A stretch of DNA of 64,000 nt. Origin: Pseudomaricurvus alcaniphilus (GTDB lineage Bacteria; Pseudomonadota; Gammaproteobacteria; Pseudomonadales; Cellvibrionaceae). The position numbers and the translations under genes were made by a program. The notes beneath the pieces were generated by a model. That model was not told the DNA's origin, did not search any database, and saw only the letters and a list, made by a program, of their open reading frames with translations. The stretch is taken from positions 1,408,830 to 1,472,829 of the forward strand of contig NZ_JAAOIX010000001.1 in NCBI RefSeq assembly GCF_011440395.1, read 5' to 3'. Positions 51,792-60,183 of the stretch are shown in pieces (the first letter of the stretch is position 1; each line of letters opens with the position of its first letter).

Positions 51792-52433
51792 TCAAGGACT
51801 ACGCCAAGAAAGGTAGGCTAACGCCATGATACCCAATTCAGCTTTGAGAGATTCCCAATCGCCTTCACCGGCCACATCCGCAGCTGTTCCGAAACCTAAA
51901 AAACGTGCTAATGCGGAATAAGTAACAACGAGACAGTGTTCAATGGCTTTTTCTGGGTCAGGCCGCTTAATCTCTTTGCGATACTTCAAGATGAGTGTAG
52001 AAAGACTGGCTACTTGCTCACGATGAATCGTGCGTCCTCGCGTCTCTACGACTGGATCTTTAGCAGCGCATGACATAATTGCTCGAACAACCAGTGCGTC
52101 TTGACGCAATTCTTCTGCCCATTCATCAATGAGCATCGGAATAAGCGGTTTCAACCCACGGTAGGCGTCCAGGCGGTTTATCATTTCCGTTTGTCGAGGC
52201 ACTCTCAATCGATATACCTCATCCATAACGGCCCAAACAAGCTCCCTTTTACTGGCAATCCGACCATATAATGTGCCGACTGCAACACCTGACTTTTGCG
52301 CAACTTCTTGGAGGGTAAAACTGTCGTCTCCACGTTCCGCCATGAGTGCAGATGCAGCCTTAATCACCTTCTCCAATGATAATCTACTGCGCTTTTGTTT
52401 AGGGGGATTGGTGATACCGATTGATTTACTCAT
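51792..52433 (-). CDS. TetR-family transcriptional regulator
   Basis: 213 residues from the ATG at 52433 (SKSIGITNPPKQKRSRLSLE; an in-frame ATG four codons earlier is possible). The helix-turn-helix is FTLQEVAQKSGVAVGTLYGR near residues 40-60, preceded by VIKAASALMAERGDDSF. The C-terminal domain is helical and divergent, as in all TetR proteins. It is the leftmost gene of the AT-richer block and lies beside nested palindromes at 52457-52526. Likely a repressor that senses the glycoside, an intermediate or the aglycone. Confidence 0.88.
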   Translation of the reverse strand: MSKSIGITNPPKQKRSRLSLEKVIKAASALMAERGDDSFTLQEVAQKSGVAVGTLYGRIASKRELVWAVMDEVYRLRVPRQTEMINRLDAYRGLKPLIPMLIDEWAEELRQDALVVRAIMSCAAKDPVVETRGRTIHREQVASLSTLILKYRKEIKRPDPEKAIEHCLVVTYSALARFLGFGTAADVAGEGDWESLKAELGIMALAYLSWRSP

Positions 52434-52456
52434 TAATTCTCGCAATCCAAGCTAAG

Positions 52457-52526
52457 CCGACACCAGGGCAAAGCAGCTAAAATCCAGTGAAATAACGCTG
52501 GATTTCTTGGAATGCTGGGGTGTCGG
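52457..52526. promoter_or_regulatory. Nested palindromes upstream of the TetR gene
   Basis: An inner perfect inverted repeat AAATCCAG-N10-CTGGATTT (52480-52505) is enclosed by an outer one, CCGACACC (52457-52464) and GGTGTCGG (52519-52526). They lie 24-93 bases upstream of the TetR start, a typical place for an autoregulatory operator. The remaining gap to 52819 contains TAACCC...GGGTTA and no gene. Confidence 0.6.
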
Positions 52527-52819
52527 GATCATTTCGTGGCAAATTTGTCAGCGCGCATGATATCAAACTTCCATCAATTTTCCACCTTCTGCTAAATGAC
52601 AGCCCCTTCAACTAACCCTTCACCGCCATGGGTTATCGCGCCCCGTCTAACAAACGCGCGGATCGTTGAAGAGGTCTCTTGAAGCGAGAATCAAAACACC
52701 TCTGCCAAGGAGACCCCTGCTAGCTATAACCAGTCGACACCATTTTTGGAATGGTAATCAAGAATTATGCATAGCCTGCAAGTCGTGTTCTGGCTCAACC
52801 AGACCACGGTAAATCGGCA

Positions 52820-53824
52820 TCAACCCAGCTTATGCAAAATACTGCTTGCCAACGCGTGATGACGTCTAACTTTGTCAAAAGCATCAGCATCCGTCCAATG
52901 GTGCCCTTCGTATTCACTGGACATGTACCCGTTAAAGTCACCCTCGACAAACACCTTTAATGTGGAGGCATAGTCAATTGACGCTTCCGCGCCGTCATCT
53001 GCAAAGTCGAAAAACTTTCCGTGGATGTGGAAGGTCTGCGGCATTATTTCCGCCCAATCGCGAGGGTCCTGCCGACTGAACAGTCCGAAGATAGGGAATA
53101 ACTCAAGAATTAAATCCGCGTCACCACCCATTGCAACGGCTTTCTGGTAAAACTGAGCCGCCATTTCAGAACCATTACCGCCAGCATGCCAAACCTCCAG
53201 TGCAAGATCGATCATGCTTTCGGCGACGCCGATACTGCGTACAAAGTCCAGAAAGCTCGGTGGAACAGAATGAACAGAGGCACCAAAATCTGGAATAAAG
53301 CCCAACAAGGGTGAATTTACCTGCTCATACATTTCACGGAACGCTAAAATAACAGGATGCTGAACGTGATGTGATGCATGGATCTCAAGTGCCAGCTTCA
53401 AACCCAGCTTTTCAGCCTCCGGCACCAGCCGCTTAATCGCTTCGGGCCCAGCACCATATTGGTAACGGATCAGGGGAAAGCCCAGTTTCGCAGCTGCATG
53501 CAACTGCGGAACGTGGTAGTCAAAGAGCTCGTCTTCCGTCATCTTACGATCGCGATTGATACCGAAGTCCGAATTAATTCCCAGGCAGGAAAGTTCCAGT
53601 CCAACCTCGTCAATCAGGCCACGAAACCAGTCTGCATAAGCGTCACTGACAACGGGAAATCCTTTAATACTTTGAAATCCGACGATCTCAAGACCCGGGC
53701 CCAGATTTTCAGCGGCGATTCGACGAATGAGCGACTCAAAGGAATAATCATGATTATGGTATTCGGTGGTAAAACTATACAGTGTGCTACCGAGTCGTAA
53801 ATTTGAGGACGATGCTGATTGCAT
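52820..53824 (-). CDS. C-glycoside deglycosidase alpha-subunit-like protein, copy 2
   Basis: 334 residues from the ATG at 53824 (QSASSSNLRLGSTLYSFTTE). TIM-barrel sugar-isomerase fold; metal-ligand candidates are Glu in LALEIHASHH, Asp in IPDFGAS, His in FHIHGKFFDF and Glu in MSSEYEGHHW, the set known for the alpha subunit of C-glycoside deglycosidases. It shares long blocks with the 62475 gene (VGFQSIKGFPVV, FREMYE, SSEYEGH). With its beta partner 19 bases upstream it would cleave the carbon-carbon bond of 3-oxo-C-glucosides. An alternative is a plain sugar isomerase, but the beta neighbour argues against it. Confidence 0.75.
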   Translation of the reverse strand: MQSASSSNLRLGSTLYSFTTEYHNHDYSFESLIRRIAAENLGPGLEIVGFQSIKGFPVVSDAYADWFRGLIDEVGLELSCLGINSDFGINRDRKMTEDELFDYHVPQLHAAAKLGFPLIRYQYGAGPEAIKRLVPEAEKLGLKLALEIHASHHVQHPVILAFREMYEQVNSPLLGFIPDFGASVHSVPPSFLDFVRSIGVAESMIDLALEVWHAGGNGSEMAAQFYQKAVAMGGDADLILELFPIFGLFSRQDPRDWAEIMPQTFHIHGKFFDFADDGAEASIDYASTLKVFVEGDFNGYMSSEYEGHHWTDADAFDKVRRHHALASSILHKLG

Positions 53825-53843
53825 ATTAATGATTACTTTTCTG

Positions 53844-54221
53844 TCAATGGGCCAACAAACGCTTCTGTGTTCGCACAACACGATGCAGATCTTTTAAGTA
53901 CGGTGGATAAATGGCGAGAGTTACTGCTACATCGTATTCCTTGCCTACCTCCAGGTTTTTCTCATTTAGAACAAGATAAGCCGTATCAAGAACAAACCAG
54001 TTTTCGGTGGTGCGAGCTCTGAGCTCATCGAGCCGAATACTGCTTCCTTCCAACTGAAACACGACATTTGACATGTCAATAACACGCCCATCGAACTCAA
54101 TACTGACAACGTCCACAACAGAAAGTGGTAATGAGCGATACCAGGGTAGTCGGACAGCCACTGCACAACCACCGGAAGTTACCTTCAATCCGTTATCCGC
54201 AATAACACGATGATGCATCAT
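53844..54221 (-). CDS. C-glycoside deglycosidase beta-subunit-like protein (DUF6379-like), copy 2
   Basis: 125-residue beta-rich protein. VAVRLPWYRSLPLSVVDVVS, SIEFDGRVIDMSNVVFQLEG and VTLAIYPPYLKDLHR match the DUF6379/C-glycoside deglycosidase beta pattern, also seen in the 63480 gene (LPWYRALPLSV, WFVLD, PPYL). The beta subunit is needed for activity of known enzymes (CarC/DfgB type) and has no catalytic motif of its own. Directly followed by the alpha gene and preceded by the Rieske gene, 25 bases apart, so all three are co-transcribed. The family call is from pattern memory, not a search. Confidence 0.7.
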   Translation of the reverse strand: MMHHRVIADNGLKVTSGGCAVAVRLPWYRSLPLSVVDVVSIEFDGRVIDMSNVVFQLEGSSIRLDELRARTTENWFVLDTAYLVLNEKNLEVGKEYDVAVTLAIYPPYLKDLHRVVRTQKRLLAH

Positions 54222-54246
54222 CTTAATTTCTCTCTATTACCAGGAT

Positions 54247-55254
54247 TTAATTGTTAAAATTTAACTGAGCAACTACTTCTTCACGCTGATCAGCTTCTTC
54301 ACTACGTAACTTCAACAACTGTCGTCTAGCGCGAATCGCTGCAACATCACTCGGCATTACCACTGGATTTAAGTCCCAGAAATCCTCGCCATCCATGGCA
54401 TCAGACTGCGCCTGTAGCATAGGCTCATCCTCCGTTAGAAATACCTTGCGTGCGTGTTCTTCAGCTTCCTTGCTCCTCCCGTGAGTAAAAAAGTAATGCG
54501 TGGATTTTTGGGTTTCAGGAGTTAGGATATGTGGATTCGCCATCGGAGGGATGACAGGCTCTCCAGTGTCATGACGATTTATCTCAATGAATAACGCCAG
54601 ACTAGCCGGCGCATGCCAACGTATGTGCAGCGCCTCATCTATTGTGATTCCCTCTCGCTTTAAGTGTTCAGGCCAGTCTGGAGGCGGTGCATCTTTGGTA
54701 TCCCATTTATTCCAAATCGCGCCACTATCATCAACTTCAACCTTCTGCTTGCCATGGCTGAAAAGCGACCCCTTCATTCCAAAATTTTCTACATGCAAAA
54801 ATTCTGCGTGCGTTAAATCAAGCAGATTATCTGCGATCAACTCATAGTTAACGCCCATGAGGTAGTGTGCGCACGAAATGGGCTGTCCTGTTTCAATAAA
54901 ATTAAAATCAGGAATGCTATCCTGATCAGCGAGCGACGCATCACCCAGCCAAAACCACAACGCACCATAACGCTCGACAACAGGAAGGGTGGAGAGCCTC
55001 GCATTATTCGGAATCTGCTGACTGAAGGGGTTGAAAACACATTCTCCTTTTCCGTTAAAGGTCAGCCCGTGATACCCACAGGATATTTTTCCATCATTGA
55101 ATTTACCTCGACTAAGCGGTACAAAACGATGAGGGCAGCGATCTGAGACCATAACCCAACTTCCATCCAGCTCACGCCAGAGCAGCCAAGGTTTATCAAG
55201 AAATTTCCGACTGAGGAATCCCTCCTCCGGAACTTCCTCAACCCAGGCAGCCAT
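54247..55254 (-). CDS. Rieske aromatic oxygenase/demethylase, N-terminus cut by an in-frame stop
   Basis: 335 residues from the ATG at 55254. The Rieske 2Fe-2S ligands are CPH and CGYH (near 40 and 59); the mononuclear-iron site is in DNLLDLTHAEFLH (near 155). Size and sequence resemble vanillate O-demethylase oxygenases, which remove methyl groups from methoxybenzoates. Upstream the frame continues: an ATG at 55299 with GGAG reads MNNEINTEYVLNCW and then TAA right before this ATG. Relatives have Tyr there (NCWYMAAW), so a nonsense mutation probably removed the normal start. No reductase partner is visible. It may aid breakdown of a methoxylated aglycone. Confidence 0.85.
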   Translation of the reverse strand: MAAWVEEVPEEGFLSRKFLDKPWLLWRELDGSWVMVSDRCPHRFVPLSRGKFNDGKISCGYHGLTFNGKGECVFNPFSQQIPNNARLSTLPVVERYGALWFWLGDASLADQDSIPDFNFIETGQPISCAHYLMGVNYELIADNLLDLTHAEFLHVENFGMKGSLFSHGKQKVEVDDSGAIWNKWDTKDAPPPDWPEHLKREGITIDEALHIRWHAPASLALFIEINRHDTGEPVIPPMANPHILTPETQKSTHYFFTHGRSKEAEEHARKVFLTEDEPMLQAQSDAMDGEDFWDLNPVVMPSDVAAIRARRQLLKLRSEEADQREEVVAQLNFNN

Positions 55255-55434
55255 TTACCAGCAATTGAGTACATACTCTGTATTTATTTCGTTATTCATA
55301 TTTCGCTCCATATCCTAAAAATAAAAGCTCTCTATAATTATTACAGTCGATATTTTCTTGGATTTGTCACACCAATTAATTAGCCCACCGTCTAGACAGA
55401 TAAGAGTAAGATTGATACTTTTTAGCTTTTTATT

Positions 55435-56682
55435 TCACTCAGTACTGTCCATATGAACAGGTATTGAAGCGCCTAATGCAAGATTCTCTTCATGAACAGG
55501 ATTGGCTTTTTTTCCAACACCACGTAATCTCACCAACGCCGCAAAAACAGCTACAGCCAAGGCAAAGAATCCAAGGACAAACAGCGCCTGCCGAATACTC
55601 CCCATTTGCACGGATATAAATCCTGTGATCAATGGGCATAGGAATTGCCCAGTCAGGAAAAAGGTGCTCCAGATCCCCATCCCTCTCGCACGATACTTAA
55701 ATGAAAGGCCGTTCTGACACCAGGCCCACAAAATGGGAAACGCCATCCCGTTACCTGCCTGTTGCGGAAGCGAAGCGATACCAACCCACCAATACGTTTC
55801 TGACAAGCCAATACCAATTAAACCAATAGCGTTTAATCCAAGCATGATGGTCAACTGTGTCGCTACCGGCCACATAGATATGCGACTGTAAATCAAAGCA
55901 CCGAACGGAACACCGATACTTGCGAGCATACTGATCACTGCAATTTTCGAAGAGGAATCTACGCCGACTTCGTCTAGAGCAATGCCAATATGAACGGGTT
56001 GAATAAAAAATATAAATGCAACAACGCTGGAAACACTGCATACACCGAGGTGGCGTTTCCATGGAAATTGAGTCGATTCAGGCTTAGCGTTACCCGAATC
56101 AATATCAATATGCTTTGGCTCCCAGAGGGCGTACCAGGCCAGTACAAAAATGGGCAAACCTATGGCATGAAGGGTAAACGGCCCCCACCACCCTAACGCA
56201 TCGGCTAACAAACCACCGGCGAGAATAGCGAGAGTCGCGAGTATGGAGCCCGCAACGCCGTTAATAGCAAACCAGCGGTTGCGTTCCTTTTCCTCATAGT
56301 AGTCTCCATAAAGCGTCGTTCCGATGGTAAGCAACGCGGCAATACCTATGCCTAATCCCGCCCTGCTGATCAAAATCCCAATCAGATCATCGAGAAACAC
56401 CGGAACAACACCACACGCGGTATAGATGGCAAGTGAATAAAGCAGCAACGCGCGGCGCCCAATTAGATCAGCAGTCCAACCTAGCACGGGAGACAAAATT
56501 GCCACAAGTAAAGCCGGCGCTGTCACTAGTAGTGGAACCAGCGTACCCGCACCCGGATAATCAGAAAAATGACTAATGAGCCTTGGCAGCACCGCTGGCA
56601 AAGAGATAAAAGCCAATGTAGGCATATACCCTATCAGGATTAACGTGACTCCCTGAAGAGTTCCAGCATTTCTGTTGGCCAT
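55435..56682 (-). CDS. MFS transporter of the C-glycoside locus
   Basis: 415 residues with twelve predicted helices. LSPVLGWTADLIGRRALLLY near 62-82 is the loop-2 motif, and GIGIAALLTIGTTLYGDYYE follows. It resembles the 29535 carrier. It lies between the TonB receptor and the Rieske gene on the same strand, so it probably carries the glycoside, its 3-keto form or the aglycone across the inner membrane. AT-richer than the 12-45 kb carriers. A short polar tail ends in HMDSTE. Direction of transport is unknown. Confidence 0.87.
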   Translation of the reverse strand: MANRNAGTLQGVTLILIGYMPTLAFISLPAVLPRLISHFSDYPGAGTLVPLLVTAPALLVAILSPVLGWTADLIGRRALLLYSLAIYTACGVVPVFLDDLIGILISRAGLGIGIAALLTIGTTLYGDYYEEKERNRWFAINGVAGSILATLAILAGGLLADALGWWGPFTLHAIGLPIFVLAWYALWEPKHIDIDSGNAKPESTQFPWKRHLGVCSVSSVVAFIFFIQPVHIGIALDEVGVDSSSKIAVISMLASIGVPFGALIYSRISMWPVATQLTIMLGLNAIGLIGIGLSETYWWVGIASLPQQAGNGMAFPILWAWCQNGLSFKYRARGMGIWSTFFLTGQFLCPLITGFISVQMGSIRQALFVLGFFALAVAVFAALVRLRGVGKKANPVHEENLALGASIPVHMDSTE

Positions 56683-56851
56683 TGAGCCCCCTTGTCAGAA
56701 TATTATTAGACAGGCACATATACCTGAAAGATGAACTATCAAAGTGTGATTTAACGATGAGACTCAGTTTTTGACATCGAAAACCCTTTGATCTAGAGAC
56801 GGTTAAAACTAATCAACAAATAATCTTGAAATAACAATCTTGACCATTCCC

Positions 56852-56882
56852 GCCTCTGAAAAAATAGACTATTTCCAGAGGC
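56852..56882. terminator. Hairpin after the second TonB receptor gene
   Basis: GCCTCTG and CAGAGGC flank an interior AT-rich stem (ATAG-A-CTAT), 13-43 bases past the receptor stop. It would be a factor-independent-like terminator, but no T-run follows on the minus strand. Read-through into the MFS gene is possible. Confidence 0.4.
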
Positions 56883-56894
56883 AGGAAAAATTGT

Positions 56895-59075
56895 TTAGAA
56901 ATTAAAGCTGGCACGCACACCATAGGTTCTCGGTGGCTGGAACTCATACTCATTGACCATAACATTTTCATTTCGACTAGCTCGGCTGAGCACAACTTCA
57001 TCGGTCAAATTTCTGACAAAAGCACTTAATTGCCAGGAACCACCGCCAGGTATAAAACCAAGCGATGCATTAAACACGAGCGAATTCTTTGATTCCGTAT
57101 CAGAATATTCGAAGACGCTGTAGTTGAAATCAGACGTATATTTACCGTCTAGACGCACAATCAATTCACCACTTTCAATTTGAAAAGATTGATCATAGCC
57201 GACTGACGCGACAAAGGAAGGTGCATTTGGCAAACTGTTTCCGCTAATATCAACATTAACGCCGCCGCTTGCGGCATATACGCCGTCGGAGAACTCTGTA
57301 TCAAGTAACGCAGTACTAAAACTCAGCCGACGACTTCCCCCAAATAACGCAGTAAATTCCGCTTCTACACCAGATATAGTTGCATCACCTGTATTGAACG
57401 TCATCGCACCTAAGTCAGCAAGCTGCGAAGCTTGATAGTTCGAATAATCCATGTAAAAAGCGGCAAGATTGAACTGAATACGACGATCAAGAAATCGATT
57501 TTTAGTACCAATTTCAAAGGATTTCATAATTTCTGGCTCGTAGATAACGGAGCTGCCAATCGTTGTATTAAAACCACCCGATTTATATCCAGTATCATAT
57601 TTAGCGTAAAACATGCTATCGTTATTGACCTCGTAATCCAAACCGATATGATAAGTCGCTTGCTCTTCCTTCATTGAACCTGCGCTGTCGGTGACTATAG
57701 GATTATAGGGCATGGAGGGAAAAAGCAGAGCCGCCAGAACCAGAGTTTGATCTCCGCTCCGCCGCTTTTCATCCCAAGTATATCGACCACCGATTGAGAG
57801 TTTGAGTTGTTCCGCTAGTGCAAAACCAACTTGACCGAATACAGCATCAGATGTTGTTTCTACATCATAATCAAAACTCAAAGCATACTGATCTGCATAT
57901 TGAGGTATGTCAGCATCGAGCATGTCGAGGTTATACACACCAGATAACAAGGTGTTGGATTCATTGAAATAGAAGTATCCAAGCTGGAAAGTAAACGTAC
58001 TATCTGGCGAACTGGCGAGAAGCACTTCGTGGTTTGTGGTTTCCGGGTTTTCATGCCGTACAAACTGGCGTAAAACGGGATAATTTGTATCGAACGATTC
58101 ATTCCCTGCATCAGACTTTAAGTCTTCATAACCACCGGAATAAGTTAACGTCACGTCCATTGGAAGCTGGTCATAAACAACCTCCCAACGGTAGCGGTCA
58201 GCACTCATCTTATTGTAGATAGGCGTTATCCCTTCGACGGTATCGGCATCACCAAAATCAGGGCGCTCACCCATTGGCTGAGTCCGCATTACAGCAGCCC
58301 CCAGATTGGAAATGTCATCATGCTGATAGGAAGCCCAGATACTAAGCGCCTCTGTCGGAAAAATTGCCGCCTGTAGGCGAACTGAGCCTGAATCTTCATC
58401 ATCACTGTGCTTATCTAAGGGCGTAATATAACGATAGCCTTCATGCTTTCGGCGTATACCTGACAGTCGAAACTGGACAGTATCCGACGGCGCTAAATTG
58501 AAACCTAATTCACCATTGAAAGCTCCATAATTGCCAACCTCAATCGAACCATAGCCACTGTTAATATTTTCAGGACGATTTGTAATGATACTGATCAAGC
58601 CTCCGGTTGAGTTTCGTCCATTCAGAGTACCTTGTGGCCCTTTAAGAACCTCAACACGGCTCACATCATACATTGATAGCTGCAGCCCGTAGGGACGATT
58701 GGTGAAAAATCCATCACGAGCAATCGGTACAGAAGGGTCACCAATTTCGGTAGTATCGGCTGAGGCTACGCCGCGAATAGCAACATACCCAGCTCCGCCA
58801 TTATTGGTCAGATTTACACTCGGATCCATGCGCGCCAGTGACGCTATATCCGACACTCCACTAGCTGCCAAATTTTCACCGGTATAGACCGTAAGAGAAA
58901 TCGCTGTTTTTTGTGCATCAGACTCAACGCGATTGGCAGTTACAACAACCTCCTCTAAAGAGAACGCATTACCGGCCATATCAACTTCTTGAGCCTGCGT
59001 ATAAGGCACCGAAAAAGCTGTAAGCATCGAACAAGATGCCATCGCTAAATTCAACTTTTTTATCTTTATTTTCAT
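56895..59075 (-). CDS. TonB-dependent outer-membrane receptor
   Basis: 726 residues from the ATG at 59075 (GAGGG seven bases upstream; the frame is open further back). Signal peptide MKIKIKKLNLAMASCSMLTA up to YTQAQ, TonB box SLEEVVVTANRVE, plug motifs VAIRGVASADTTEIGDP and LKGPQGTLNGRNSTGGLIS, and a barrel ending RASFNF. Members of this type import plant- or algal-derived glycosides or aromatics. The 478-base gap upstream (59076-59553) is its promoter region. It most likely brings the C-glycoside across the outer membrane. Confidence 0.92.
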   Translation of the reverse strand: MKIKIKKLNLAMASCSMLTAFSVPYTQAQEVDMAGNAFSLEEVVVTANRVESDAQKTAISLTVYTGENLAASGVSDIASLARMDPSVNLTNNGGAGYVAIRGVASADTTEIGDPSVPIARDGFFTNRPYGLQLSMYDVSRVEVLKGPQGTLNGRNSTGGLISIITNRPENINSGYGSIEVGNYGAFNGELGFNLAPSDTVQFRLSGIRRKHEGYRYITPLDKHSDDEDSGSVRLQAAIFPTEALSIWASYQHDDISNLGAAVMRTQPMGERPDFGDADTVEGITPIYNKMSADRYRWEVVYDQLPMDVTLTYSGGYEDLKSDAGNESFDTNYPVLRQFVRHENPETTNHEVLLASSPDSTFTFQLGYFYFNESNTLLSGVYNLDMLDADIPQYADQYALSFDYDVETTSDAVFGQVGFALAEQLKLSIGGRYTWDEKRRSGDQTLVLAALLFPSMPYNPIVTDSAGSMKEEQATYHIGLDYEVNNDSMFYAKYDTGYKSGGFNTTIGSSVIYEPEIMKSFEIGTKNRFLDRRIQFNLAAFYMDYSNYQASQLADLGAMTFNTGDATISGVEAEFTALFGGSRRLSFSTALLDTEFSDGVYAASGGVNVDISGNSLPNAPSFVASVGYDQSFQIESGELIVRLDGKYTSDFNYSVFEYSDTESKNSLVFNASLGFIPGGGSWQLSAFVRNLTDEVVLSRASRNENVMVNEYEFQPPRTYGVRASFNF

Positions 59076-59553
59076 ACCAATTCCCTCACTGAAAAAATTA
59101 AAAACTCGCCGGTTCGACCCGGATTTCAACCACGTACACGGACGTAACTGCTGCCGTTACCGTCCGCAATTCAGGAGAAATGAACTAGACAACAGTACAT
59201 TTACTCACTACGAATACCACCACATAACAGACAAAGAATTATTAGAACCCACGACAAAAAATCTTTTTTTATATCGTAAAACCGACAAATGAATACGAAT
59301 GCTAATTCATTGTTTCTTTTAATGTCAATTAGAAAAAGTTTAACCAGTAACGAATCATGGTGAAAAAATCCCTATCCAGATCGAACGATTAGCAGACTCG
59401 CGTATTGCGCTTATTGTTGTAACGCTGCATGATCTCGTTGGAAACAATCCGGCTATTAACCACTCACGGTGAAACAGTATTCGCAATCTTCTGAACAACG
59501 CACCGAACTGTAATCAACAGTACGCAATACACCCGATGCGATAGTTTATACAC
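59076..59553. other. 478-base promoter region of the receptor gene
   Basis: AT-rich with no supportable gene. A short inverted repeat AATGAAT (59288-59294) and ATTCATT (59305-59311) lies about 215-235 bases upstream of the receptor start. A long T-run and the TATA-like stretch near 59265-59280 may contain a promoter. The inverted repeat found by the TetR gene is not repeated here. Confidence 0.4.
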
Positions 59554-60150
59554 TTACCACCAACCGGGTTCCCTGCCCGGTTTCCATTTAATACTGCAAC
59601 CATTACTCGGATACTGCAGCGCTGGAAGCGGCGTACCCGCAATCATTGCATCAACCGCCGAACGAAGGCTCTCTCCCGTGACCGGTAATTGGGTTCTTGG
59701 GCCCTGACTATGCTCAGTAAACGGGCGGCTATCATCAAACTGGCCACAGTAGACCAACTCATACTGCTCGTTAAACAAAAAAAAATCCGGCGTGCAGACT
59801 GCCCTATAGGCATCGGCCACGGACTGGTCTTCATCGTACAAATAAGGAAAGGTGAATCCATTCTTCCGTCCAAAGTCCACCATCGCGTCAGGACCATCCT
59901 CGGGGTGCTGTACACTATCATTCGAACTGACGGCAACCACACCCAGGCCTTTCTGTTGATACTCGCGCGCAAACTCAAGCAATCCCGGCAGCAGATGCAG
60001 GACGAATGGACAATGGTTAGAGATAAAAGCAACTAAAAGGCCTTTTTCACCAAACACATCACGCAAGCTACAGCTGACACCGTCACCATCGGACAGTGTA
60101 AAATCTGGCGCCGGGGTACCTAATTGAAGCATTAAGGATTCATGTCTCAT
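59554..60150 (-). CDS. Thioredoxin-fold / AhpC-TSA-like protein
   Basis: 198 residues with the peroxiredoxin-like motif LVAFISNHCPFVLH (the family usually shows NHCPYV), FTLSDGDGVSCSLRDVF before it, and VCTPDFFLFNEQYELVYCGQ with the cis-Pro. There is one Cys in the first motif and no CxxC, so it is a thioredoxin-like reductant or peroxide-reducing protein and not a classical disulfide reductase. It is the last gene of the dehydrogenase transcript, 33 bases after the GMC gene. Its role beside a sugar dehydrogenase might be protection from hydrogen peroxide; this is inference. Confidence 0.8.
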   Translation of the reverse strand: MRHESLMLQLGTPAPDFTLSDGDGVSCSLRDVFGEKGLLVAFISNHCPFVLHLLPGLLEFAREYQQKGLGVVAVSSNDSVQHPEDGPDAMVDFGRKNGFTFPYLYDEDQSVADAYRAVCTPDFFLFNEQYELVYCGQFDDSRPFTEHSQGPRTQLPVTGESLRSAVDAMIAGTPLPALQYPSNGCSIKWKPGREPGWW

Positions 60151-60183
60151 TATTATTTCCTCTGGTTATGTTGAACGTAACAG

